From Dunaliella salina (taxonomy: Eukaryota > Chlorophyta > Chlorophyceae > Chlamydomonadales > Dunaliellaceae), in the NCBI GenBank assembly GCA_002284615.2, contig MU069749.1, forward strand, positions 200,869 through 218,741: 17,873 nucleotides of DNA. The letters run 5' to 3'. The number at the start of each line of letters is the position of its first letter. The stretch's first letter is position 1. Below are positions 8,612 to 17,873 of this stretch, piece by piece. A program made the position numbers and the translations under genes. The notes below the pieces were generated by a model. It saw nothing but the letters and a program-made list of their open reading frames with translations, ran no database searches and was not told the origin of the DNA.

Positions 8612-9622
8612 GTTCCTCTACATAGGCAGATTGACACTCAGCTTTCCAAGGCAGATTCATTTTACTGGCACAACTTCCCATTCCACACATTTGCTGATTA
8701 TTAAGATTCCATTCAATGTTTGGCGCGTAATCTGGGACATGAAAATTTACAGTCATCCAACCATCATGGCATGATCTGTCGTACTCAGATGTGGAGTGGA
8801 AATGTACGATTGCATGGCACGCCGGAATAAGGATGGAGAAACTAGCATATGATCAGGTCTACTACGCCTGATATTCCTATTGTGTGTAGGGTATCCAACA
8901 TAGGTGGGTAGACCATCATCACCTGGCACACGACCAGTTGTGAAGATCAGACCATAGGCAGCTGCAATGTCCACAAGCAAATTACCTGCCAAATTGACCT
9001 CACTACACTCACGCCTTCTAGCAGTCTGGAGTGCTGGGCAGTCCACCAAAGTCTCACTATGCGCATCTGACACCTCACGGAGACTCCCAATTTTGCATTG
9101 AAGTCTCCGCACAGCACAAACATGCAGAGATCTCCGTACCTAGATACCTGGGCAACGCAAGCAAGCTCATCATATAAGTTAGCAAACTGCTCGCGCACTT
9201 GAGTCCTGGTAAACTGACTTCCTTGTGGGTTAGCATACATCGTACCTAGCAAAACATCATGGTCCATGCCAATGAGTTCTTTCTGACACTTGACCCAAAT
9301 ACACTGAAGGCCCAGAGCAACGCAGTATACAGACATGGATTCTGCACATGCATTGGATGTAATGACTGCGAGTCCATAACCTCTTCTGCCTGCACAGCCC
9401 TGAGGTACATCTAATTTGCACACGAGTTTGTGTGTTTCATGCAAGGGAGCCATGATTTTGTTCCAGTCACTTGTGCGAGTCTCTAGCAGAATTGTGATGT
9501 GATGATTCCTCACAGTCTCACATATTGAAGCTACTAATGTAATGGTTCCTCACACTAATGTAATGGTTCCTCATAGCCTCACAGATTGAAGCTACTAATC
9601 CCCAGATAGACGTTGTGCCAAC
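8612..9622 (-). pseudogene. LINE AP-like (EEP) endonuclease domain, frameshifted
   Basis: The minus strand encodes an endonuclease/exonuclease/phosphatase domain that nicks target DNA in LINE retrotransposition. Visible parts in order are an N-terminal strand with ILLETRT (catalytic Glu region), FVLCGDFNAK (the GDFN motif), a helix with SEVNLAGNLLVDIAAAYGL, SRPDHMLVS and STTDHAMMV (the terminal D-H motif). The frame changes once just after GDFNAK, near 9080, and again near 8755, where the linker WNLNNQQ to SAYVEELERN continues. Key motifs survive, so decay is moderate, but the frameshifts abolish the product. A local duplication disturbs the N-terminal part at 9509-9599. Confidence 0.75.
9509..9599. 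repeat. Local duplication inside the LINE endonuclease start
   Basis: ACTAATGTAATGGTTCCTCA occurs twice in tandem (9533-9552, 9554-9573), and the flanking CTCACA.ATTGAAGCTACTAAT segment also occurs twice (about 9517-9539 and 9579-9599). It looks like replication slippage after insertion of the LINE. Confidence 0.85.
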
Positions 9623-10029
9623 AAATAGGTGTAAAATTTGGCTATGAATCGTGGACCTCATGGTAGCAGGATCCAACATAGATAGTGATGAACAACCAAA
9701 ATTCCTCTGGCAATAATCTCAAGCTGCATGTATTTATGACAGCATAGGAAAATGCGCTGGAATTGTCACTCCACACTGCCTACAAATCCTGCTTTAAGCG
9801 TACAGTGCGGCCAGACAAGCTGGACTCCACGCCTCCATTCAGCCCCCTGTTCCAAATGAAACAACAGAATTCATGGGCCTTCTACACTGTGCACCTTGGA
9901 AAAGGCAATAAAAAACAAAGGAATCCAATTCTTTGCACACACCAATACACTTTCTCATGGCCCTCACGCGCTATGCGCTGGTTATCCAAGGAAAGTTTGC
10001 GAGCCTTCTTGAGTATGTCACCCACTTCA
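9623..10029. other. Junction region between retroelement fragments
   Basis: No clear domain. A + strand frame across the second half contains FFAHTNTLSHGP and may be upstream coding sequence of the methyltransferase-like fragment, but stops interrupt it. Confidence 0.4.
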
Positions 10030-10330
10030 AAGCATACTGGAGCACTTTTGCTCGAGACACGTTTTTGAGGCCAATATTGATACATTTGGAACCAAATTCA
10101 CAGGCTTCTCCTTTTGCCACCCTGCCTACGATGACGAATTCAGCTACAACCTCGTCATGCATGCCCTGTCTTCATTCGCTAGCACAACTACCCCAACTGC
10201 TGCCTTCATGCTGCTCCCCAGCTAGATAGGATGGACCAAGAAGGGCTATACGCGCTGGTTCAATTGTTACCCTGACCATGCCACAGTCCGTGCCAAGCCT
10301 CCCTCCGAAAGTCTACTCAGCGACCCCAGA
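10030..10330 (+). pseudogene. Methyltransferase-like domain fragment of a retroelement
   Basis: The + strand frame from about 10064 reads FEANIDTFGTKFTGFSFCHP, then AYDDEFSYNLVMHALSSFAS, a hydrophobic strand AAFMLLPS, a TAG, and GWTKKGYTRWFN. This looks like the (N/D)PP(Y/F) motif IV region followed by helix and strand of an N6-adenine methyltransferase-like fold, with NPPY changed to HPAY. Such domains occur in some transposon polyproteins (for example DIRS elements). It lies opposite in orientation to both neighbouring fragments. The stop and the altered motif suggest it is dead. The fold assignment is by eye only. Confidence 0.35.
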
Positions 10331-10496
10331 CCTACCTTCTTCCTTTAGCTCTTCCCGAGAAAAATATGAGACATGCAGCTTATGGCCACTTAAAACAATG
10401 GAGGAAAACAGAGTCTCTTTCATTTCACAATAACTAAAACTGGCTTGAGGCTTTACAATGTAAAATTTATGAAGGAAAATGGAACCACAGAAGCAG
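10331..10496. other. Unassigned spacer between retroelement fragments
   Basis: AT-rich sequence without recognisable coding content. Confidence 0.4.
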
Positions 10497-11237
10497 TCAC
10501 AGAATGCAGAGCAAGAAAACACTCCTCTGCCTTTTTAACCACATAGGACTCGGAGGAAAAGAATGCTGATGTGGATCCGGAGGGTTACTAGAAGCACCTG
10601 GCAGTAAAACCTGGTTGTGGGAAGTGTTCTTGTTTTCAATAGCGCGGCGTGTGGTGACTAGCTTGTGGGCATTATGAACAGAATGGGCATGAAGTTGTTG
10701 AGCAAGCTTCGTGGCACGCTGATGATACAATCCTAGTTGTTTGAATTGCTTCAGGGTATGCTCAGTGTAAATAGTTCCACCTACACCCAGGAGAATAGGG
10801 TGAATTGTAACAGCTTTAGCGTTAAAAAGTTTACAAAGGTCTGCATGCTGCTGCTTTGCCGCATTCAACTGATGCTCTGGCCTTGTGTCTTCACAGAACT
10901 TGATCTCTATTAGGTACACATAGCGTTCATTCGCGTAAAGTTCATGGGGTTGTCTCATGCGGCTAGTTCTGCTGGTCCTCCGTGAGGAGCTGCGCACAGC
11001 GTGATGGGAACGGGTAGGAGAAACATCTTTATGAGTATGTTTGGCATTAAAAGGGGTGATCAAAACAGCATCTAGTCGACTGGAGTTGAGTCTTTTCCTC
11101 CCTGGAAGGTTACGAGGGAAGAAGTAAGCAGGTAAAGTTCTGTTTGAGGCATGTGTAGGGAGTTGGAGGTTGTGTTGAGCAAGCTTAAAATCGCTTCCTA
11201 TGTCTCTGTGTAGACCAGGCCTGCCCCTACAGGGCAT
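10497..11237 (-). pseudogene. PD-(D/E)XK-like endonuclease domain with C-terminal tail
   Basis: A 246-codon minus-strand frame; its first dozen codons are probably out of frame with the true protein, which enters at DIGSDFKLAQHN from the RNase H frame. A basic, Ser/Arg-rich segment (SSSRRTSRTSR) lies between the RLDAVLI strand and the YLIEIKFCEDT strand. Then come ILLGVGGTIYTEHTLKQFK and a long helix ending VTTRRAIENK. Candidate catalytic residues are the Asp of LDAVLI and the Glu and Lys of EIK. The tail after 10600 is low complexity. Restriction-like endonucleases in LINEs make the target nick, and here the domain follows the RNase H and finger. Confidence 0.5.
10567..10955 (-). repeat. Inverted repeat arm B (pairs with 7997-8378)
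   Basis: This is the longer-context copy of the retroelement 3' coding region, in inverse orientation to arm A, with about 2.2 kb between the arms. Confidence 0.9.
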
Positions 11238-11960
11238 TTGCCGAGGGCTTTTGTAATCATTCTGCCTGCAATGTTATGGCGTCCAGTTTTCATGTTGGAG
11301 GTGATATGGTTTTGGCAGCCTGAGAGCATGTGTAGTGTGCTGTCCAGATAATGGCAGCCTGGGAGGGGGCAAGGTGGATCGGTTGACCTTTTAAAACGTA
11401 CTGCTTGTTTTTGGTTGTAGAGGGTGCCTGTGTGGTACTGCAGGATGGTATGCTTCATGGGCATAGAAATGTTGGGCATATTTCTGAAGGCATTGCTAAT
11501 TTTTCTACCTACTTGCGGCAATAAGTTTTGATAGTTAGAGTAGTAACCTGTTTTGGCATTGGCATGTCCAAGCTTGTGTTTAGAATGCATGTGGGGTTTG
11601 AGAGCATCTCCAAGATTGGGGAGATAGGTGAGCTTGTGGGTGGGTGGTGGACCAGTAGATGTGCCTGCAGCATGCACTCTTTCTTCCTTGGCTAACCAGA
11701 AAATGTTTGTAAATGGATTTCCACCAGGACCTGCACCAGGGATCTTGGTGTCTTCTACACAGTTCTGGGCTTGCTTTGCCTGATGCTTTGCAATAACATC
11801 CGCACATTCATTTCCAGCGATGCCAGCATGGGACTTCACCTTGTAAATTTGAATTTTCGGTATGGAAGTCTCTGAGTTGATGGAGAGCTCGCTCTGAGGC
11901 TAAGGGGTGGGCCTCGAGTGTGCTGGACAGGGCCTCTTCACAGCAGTGTCATGGGTGTCC
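11198..11960 (-). pseudogene. RNase H C-terminal part plus Cys/His finger of a retroelement
   Basis: RNase H removes the RNA strand after target-primed reverse transcription. The 213-codon frame starting at 11839 begins within the last helix (KSHAGIAGNECADVIAKHQ). Upstream codons KIQIYKV continue to about 11870, before which another frame (EALSSTLEAHPLASERALHQ) carries on. The finger with CPLPGC and H-x5-C follows near the frame end. The catalytic Asp/Glu residues of the N-terminal half are not visible, as that half is missing or beyond the fragment edge near 12000. Confidence 0.6.
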
Positions 11961-12000
11961 TAGGTGGAGGCGAAGTTGCTGGAGTAGACTTGTACGCTTC

Positions 12001-12223
12001 TTTTTTTCATGGTTTGGTGGGACTGATTTTCAGTTTTAGCGCGCTGAGTGTGTGTCGGGTCATTCCTTAATGCAAGCTAGCTTTTGCCCAATGTATCCTT
12101 TTCTTCTTCCCTTTGGTGGGGCTCACTGTTCGTGTCAGCGCTGACTGATGGGTCTTCCTGTAATCTGTGCCGGTTATGTCCGGCGTAGACTTTTACTTTT
12201 TATTTTTTCCCCTTCCCCCTGCA
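12001..12223. other. Unassigned sequence with T-rich stretches
   Basis: No coding signal. Similar words (GTAGACTT followed by a T-rich run) occur at about 11984 and 12185, hinting at a decayed direct repeat of about 200 bp. A pyrimidine tract with TGCAG at 12205-12224 precedes the dispersed repeat. Confidence 0.4.
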
Positions 12224-12273
12224 GAAAAGAAAAGAAAAACTACGCAGGCAGTTGAAAACACTCCCCACATCAA
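12224..12273 (-). repeat. Dispersed ~50-bp repeat, copy 2
   Basis: On the + strand an A-rich run, CTACGCAGGCAG, then GAAAACACTCCCCACATCAA. The last 20 bases are identical to the reverse complement of copy 3 (14460-14509). Confidence 0.8.
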
Positions 12274-12396
12274 TTCCCCTGAACAGGGTATCGTGTCCCT
12301 CACCTTCTATTGCGCATACTCTTGCAAATTCGCTGACAAATGGCCCGCTAGGTCTAGCTAGAAGAGCAGCCACACTTTTCAGCTGAAGGCACCACA

Positions 12397-12460
12397 TTGA
12401 ATGTGCGCCGCCTTGAATGTGCGGCGCCTTGAATGTGCGGCGCCTTGAATGTGCGGCGCC
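12397..12460. repeat. Tandem repeat, 4 x 16 bp with GGCGCC palindrome
   Basis: Four copies of TTGAATGTGCGGCGCC; the first has GCGCCGCC in place of GCGGCGCC. Each later unit carries the palindrome GGCGCC. No gene context is apparent. Confidence 0.97.
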
Positions 12461-12489
12461 TTGCTTCACATCGGAGTGTTGTTGTTCGT

Positions 12490-12660
12490 TACCAGATGTA
12501 ATTTTCAGGATTACAATGTGGATTATCAATTCAGAAATCGAGCAGAAATCGGGTGGTAATGCTTTGCCGGTAATCCGTCCAGAAATCCTCTAGTAAAGCT
12601 TTCTCGATTACCAGAATGATTATAAGAGCAGAAATTAATTAACGACCACCTAATCAGGAA
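12490..12660. repeat. AT-rich cluster of GAAATC / GGTAATC / GATTACC words (left)
   Basis: Words of the form AGAAATC, GGTAATC and their complement GATTACC recur many times in 170 bp, in both orientations. A similar cluster lies at 13912-14170. Together they could be subterminal repeats of a DNA transposon of about 1.7 kb, but no terminal inverted repeat or target duplication was identified. Confidence 0.4.
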
Positions 12661-12960
12661 TTGGTTATTTACCGTACAGCATGTTGGCCATGCGTAATAT
12701 TTATCCTTTTCCAAGCTCTGCGTAATACGCAAAAAATGGTTTTGATTTGCGAATTAGGTGATTTTTTTTGGGGTTTTTGGGAAATTTGGGTGAGGAATGG
12801 GGGACGCAATGGGTTTGTTCAGTTCAAAGAAAATAAGGGTGCGTACTGGTCACAATTCTTTACGGTGTGCAATGGGAAAGCAATTGTGACTCTGCTTGAA
12901 GCTGCTGAATACTGGGTAATGGACTGGAAATCTCAACAGTGATTCCTTGCACAAAGGACA
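12661..12960. other. Unassigned stretch, open + frame not recognised
   Basis: A 93-codon + frame (12661-12942) includes NKGAYWSQFFTV. The DNA under NKGAYWS resembles 4021-4050 (GGGTGCGTA.TGGTCACA, then TACGGT). This may be a fragment of a repeat family; there is no firm gene. Confidence 0.3.
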
Positions 12961-13033
12961 GACATCGTAACTGGTGGTAAGCAGGCAATACATACTCCCT
13001 AATTACTTGTTTGCGGCTCATAAAATGAAGGGC

Positions 13034-13375
13034 CTAGAAGCAATTCAAGTTTGGACACAGCTTAGTCGGAGCTTTCAGCAAACGGAATTCCCATTTCCAG
13101 ACATCACAAATGGGGCATGTCCTTGGGGTTTTCCCAGAAATCAGGTACCTGTTAACATGTGGATTTCCATGCTTATCATAAGCCATGATGCCATGATGCT
13201 TGGCTCTGCGCTTGTGGGATTCCATTGCAGCATGATAATCTTCAAGTTCTTGAACAGATCTCTTCATATGAATGCATGGATGGATGATCATGCATGCATT
13301 GATGTCCGAAGCAGATGGCCAAGGGCCGCACATGCATGCCTCACCACCACAAGCTTTGCAAGTAAGTCCAAAATT
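13034..13375 (-). other. Cys-rich open frame, possible zinc-binding exon or transposon fragment
   Basis: The minus-strand frame from about 13375 down to 13034 reads TCKACGGEACMCG, a helix with RSVQELEDYHAAMESHKRR, then RTCPICDVWKWEFRLLK and a further CPNLNC. The paired CxxC motifs suggest metal binding. I do not recognise the family. It sits between the two AT-rich word clusters, so it may be cargo of that candidate element. No start codon or splice context settles it. Confidence 0.3.
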
Positions 13376-13524
13376 GCCTTAAATTGTAACATTTTCCATA
13401 TGATTTTTTTAGACCCTTGCAGACTGCATGAAGGCTGTTTTGTGTGCTCTGCCTGAAGCCCTCAATGGAATTCAACAATCACAAACGCATCACTTGTTCA
13501 AAAAGAAAAACATTGAGAATTTGC

Positions 13525-13916
13525 CTAAAATTTTGATCTGATATGACAACATATGGTTGACCAAGCGTGCGCCCACAATGCCCCCCTCAGCCATCCACGC
13601 ACTGTTCGCTGGCCCCAAGGCACCTGGAGCAGCTGCTGTGGCGCGCCATTGCATCCTGCATCTGCGACTTTATGCATGGCGAAGGCACGCTCGTACTGCA
13701 CTGCTGCCCTGTGCTCTGCCCGCACAGGCTTGCCAATTGGCATTCATCATGAATGGGATGTACAATGGCATCATCATGTTGCGTGTGCGTGCAGGGAGGA
13801 GGGCGCAGCCTGCGCTTGCACTTGCGGTGAAGCACCTTTTGAAAGGGTCATCTCTCCCTCCTCCTCTCACTGCATTGTTTTCTTGCCTGTCCGCTTTGAG
13901 CTTCGGTGCACTGTAA
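13525..13916. other. GC-rich block with overlapping open frames
   Basis: Base composition rises sharply relative to the AT-rich flanks. All three + frames and two minus frames stay open for 60-146 codons, which GC-rich sequence alone can do. The longest + frame (13553-13993) and the 119-codon frame at 13557-13916 have no motif I recognise. It could be a captured exon or transposon coding sequence. Confidence 0.25.
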
Positions 13917-14170
13917 TCAGTGACTATATTTCCATTTCAGTTCCAAAAAGACGATTCCCAGGAATCAGGACGGCGATCGGTTATTGCTGGTAATCAAAAT
14001 GGAAATCTACAAAGTAATATGTGATCATTTTTTTCATTTTCTCACCGATTCCCAGTAAACACTGATTTCCAGCCCGATTGTGGTCTTGATCGCAAGTCTT
14101 GAAGAATTCGTGTTTTTACCATTACCAAGAAAGTGGGTGGAAACGCCTCGGTAACAAAAAATAACATTTC
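13912..14170. repeat. AT-rich cluster of GGTAATC / GATTCCC / GGAAATC words (right)
   Basis: Holds TGTAATCAG, GATTCCCAGGAATC, GGTAATC, GGAAATC, CGATTCCC, TGATTTCC and CCATTACC within 260 bp. It mirrors the left cluster at 12490-12660. Confidence 0.4.
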
Positions 14171-14347
14171 GACACAGTCGTGTCATGATCCCAAGCCTCA
14201 GGCTATTTGCTTCAATTCCCCTTATTAACGTTTTTAGAAGCACCATATCACACCGACTGAAGCTGGACTTGCAATGCGCGTAGTTTTCTTGAATGGCACA
14301 TTTTTGCAATGTGTTGAGATCTTTTGGGCCACAAATGCTACCATAAG

Positions 14348-14657
14348 TTATTCCTCAGTGTGACCTTCTCTTTTGAAGAGTCCTTGATTGTTGTGAAGGA
14401 GATCTCCTTTGCCAAAGTGGTCATGTTCCTCTTTCCCATCCTTCATCTCTTTTCCTTGCTTGATGTGGGGAGTGTTTTCACTGCCTGTGTCGTTCTTTTC
14501 ATTCTTTTCATGGTGATCTTCGATGTGCATGGCACCACAGCTGCAACCATGAATGATTGCTTCACCTACATTAAGATCATCAAAATGAGTGTGATGCTCG
14601 CTTCGAAGGCAAAAGATACTTGAGTAATCAGCACTGCCCTCTGGAGGGAGATAAAGT
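14348..14657 (-). other. Open frame, candidate terminal exon or repeat-derived
   Basis: From a plausible acceptor (CACTTTGCAG, minus strand) the frame runs 103 codons to a TAA at 14348-14350. It passes YLPPEGSADYSSIFCLRSEH and GEAIIHGCSCGAMHIEDHHE, then a charged Lys/Glu/His-rich tail. First codon positions are strongly purine-biased in the tail, as in coding DNA. Against this, the segment at 14460-14509 is a copy of a dispersed repeat, and the opposite strand is also open for 99 codons. The family is not recognised. Confidence 0.3.
14460..14509 (+). repeat. Dispersed ~50-bp repeat, copy 3
   Basis: TTGATGTGGGGAGTGTTTTC, then ACTGCCTG and a T-rich tract. The first 20 bases are the exact reverse complement of the end of copy 2 (12224-12273), and it is related to copy 1 (8543-8592). 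Confidence 0.8.
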
Positions 14658-14766
14658 CTGCAAAGTGTGGGTCAGTTCATACAGAGAGGCCAGTCATTCA
14701 CACATGCCCTTTACTTGAATTGAAGGTTTAACTTTCATCAAACAATAGGACACAGCTGACGCAAGT

Positions 14767-14772
14767 TTTATT
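14767..14772 (-). terminator. AATAAA on the minus strand, weak poly(A) candidate
   Basis: This hexamer lies about 580 nt past the ATP sulfurylase stop. I found no TGTAA (the usual algal signal) on the minus strand between the stop and 14300, so the mRNA end is unresolved. Confidence 0.2.
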
Positions 14773-14921
14773 CATTGGCAAGCACGCACGAGAACAACAG
14801 GCGACACATGCACTAGTGTGCTGTGCTTTCAGTCCAATGACCTTCAACCTGAGCTGTTCCAACCAAGAAAAAAGGATCACAGGTGCGAAGAAGTCTCTCT
14901 CGAGCACCACCAGATGGTCAG

Positions 14922-15177
14922 TCACAGGTCATCCAACAGAATGTCATGGGTGTGTGAATAAGCTCGTGCAGTCCAAAATACTCTTAGGGCAGTGCAGTCA
15001 TGTCCCGGACAAAAAGGTTGTTGCGCAATTTGTAGGGTGTGGTGCTCACAAGGATCGCATAAGAGCTCAGGACCCAGTAAATCTGTCCCTAGAACTCCCA
15101 TGGCAACATTTCGCTTGCAGCCCTCACAGCTGAGAGCCACTGTCTTCATGGGGGCATCCTCGCAGCTCCACTCTCAG
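14922..15177 (-). other. Cys-rich open frame downstream of ATP sulfurylase
   Basis: The minus-strand frame contains SCEDAPMKTVALSCEGCKRN, then LLCDPCEHH and FCPGHDC, that is three CxxC/CxxxxC-like groups compatible with zinc binding. It begins about 180 bp past the ATP sulfurylase stop on the same strand, so it may simply be 3' UTR. The + strand is open over the same DNA (14816-15133). The family is not recognised, and neither reading is favoured strongly. Confidence 0.22.
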
Positions 15178-15353
15178 CAATAAGCATCACTTGGCGCAGG
15201 GGTGGAAAGGTGCTGCTCCTCTATGGAATGAAGGACCACGTGTGCTTCTGTCTGTGAGAGGATCGTGCACCTCTCTTCACTTTCTCTGCCCGTAAAAGCA
15301 TTGTGTGCCCCTCCCAGGAAAGAGAGTGTGCCTTTCCTTGCTGTCCTTGCTGC

Positions 15354-17873
<2,520 letters not shown>

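Larger units (their letters stand above)
6240..9622 (-). mobile_element. Decayed non-LTR retrotransposon (LINE), AP-endonuclease type
   Basis: On the minus strand the pieces appear in the correct LINE order: endonuclease (about 9622-8740), linker (8756-8598 continuing at 7983-7600) and the C-terminal region of the reverse transcriptase ORF (about 7290-6240). The catalytic RT core expected between linker and C-terminus is not visible; only about 300-450 bp separate them, so there is a large internal deletion. Several frameshifts and stops make it non-functional. A younger 614-bp element is inserted at 7984-8597. The C-terminal sequence resembles LINEs I associate with chlorophytes; clade assignment needs the missing RT. 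Confidence 0.75.
10497..12000 (-). mobile_element. Retroelement fragment: RNase H end, Cys/His finger, PD-(D/E)XK-like domain
   Basis: Minus-strand reading gives three modules in order. About 11960-11750 is the end of an RNase HI domain with KVKSHAGIAGNECAD (the His and final Asp region). About 11450-11250 is a finger with CPLPGCHYLDSTLHMLSGC followed by RHNIAGRMI. About 11200-10590 is a domain with RLDAVLI and, about 65 residues later, YLIEIKFCEDT, the D...ExK spacing of a restriction-endonuclease-like fold. Frameshifts are needed near 11870 and 11205. It has no visible RT and is 5'-truncated or deleted. The arrangement recalls LINE clades carrying a restriction-like endonuclease, such as Dualen/RandI of Chlamydomonas, but that comparison is inference. 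Confidence 0.65.

Noticed and set aside
10497..12000. LTR retrotransposon (RNase H present)
   Set aside because: No long terminal repeats, protease or integrase were seen. The finger with RHNIAGRMI and the terminal nuclease-like domain fit non-LTR elements better.
12974..13456. 160-codon + strand open frame
   Set aside because: No motif; antisense to the Cys-rich frame, which has the more protein-like composition.

Overview
The window looks like nuclear DNA of a green alga (chlorophyte). Two host genes have introns with GT-AG borders, and the translated exons match plant/algal-type families. Between the genes lies a graveyard of non-LTR retroelements whose domains resemble chlorophyte elements. 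(CA)n microsatellites are prominent, and both ends of the window stop inside one, so this may be a whole contig broken at microsatellites. A Dunaliella-like alga is a guess from the long, repeat-filled introns and fairly even base composition; it is not demonstrated.

Left part (1-5125, + strand): the last four recognisable coding exons of a molybdenum-cofactor aldehyde oxidase (xanthine dehydrogenase superfamily), at 165-210, 707-807, 1555-1661 and 4850-5125. All junction phases agree. Intron 2 carries a 21-bp minisatellite whose unit resembles a 3' splice site. Intron 3 (3.2 kb) opens with an array of copies of its own 5' splice site and ends in a (CA)44 tract that directly supplies the acceptor AG.

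Middle part (5.1-15.3 kb): gene-poor and rich in decayed mobile DNA. A non-LTR retrotransposon on the minus strand occupies about 6.24-9.62 kb: AP-type endonuclease, linker, and reverse-transcriptase C-terminal region, with most of the RT core missing. It is interrupted at 7984-8597 by a 614-bp insertion flanked by a 14-bp target-site duplication. Part of that insertion is repeated in inverted orientation inside a larger retroelement fragment (minus strand, about 10.5-12.0 kb) encoding an RNase H end, a Cys/His finger and a PD-(D/E)XK-like domain. A methyltransferase-like fragment lies at about 10.03-10.33 kb on the + strand. From 12.0 to 15.3 kb there are only tandem repeats, a dispersed ~50-bp repeat, AT-rich motif clusters and a few unrecognised open frames.

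Right part (15354-17767, minus strand): the 3' end of an ATP sulfurylase gene, with three clear exons (15354-15469, 16305-16440, 17132-17220) and the donor-side end of a fourth (to 17749). Its introns hold several minisatellites; one is made of repeated copies of an exon/acceptor junction.

The two host genes converge and share no pathway step that the sequence shows. The most unusual feature is that tandem arrays in at least two introns, one in each gene, are built from duplicated exon-intron junctions.
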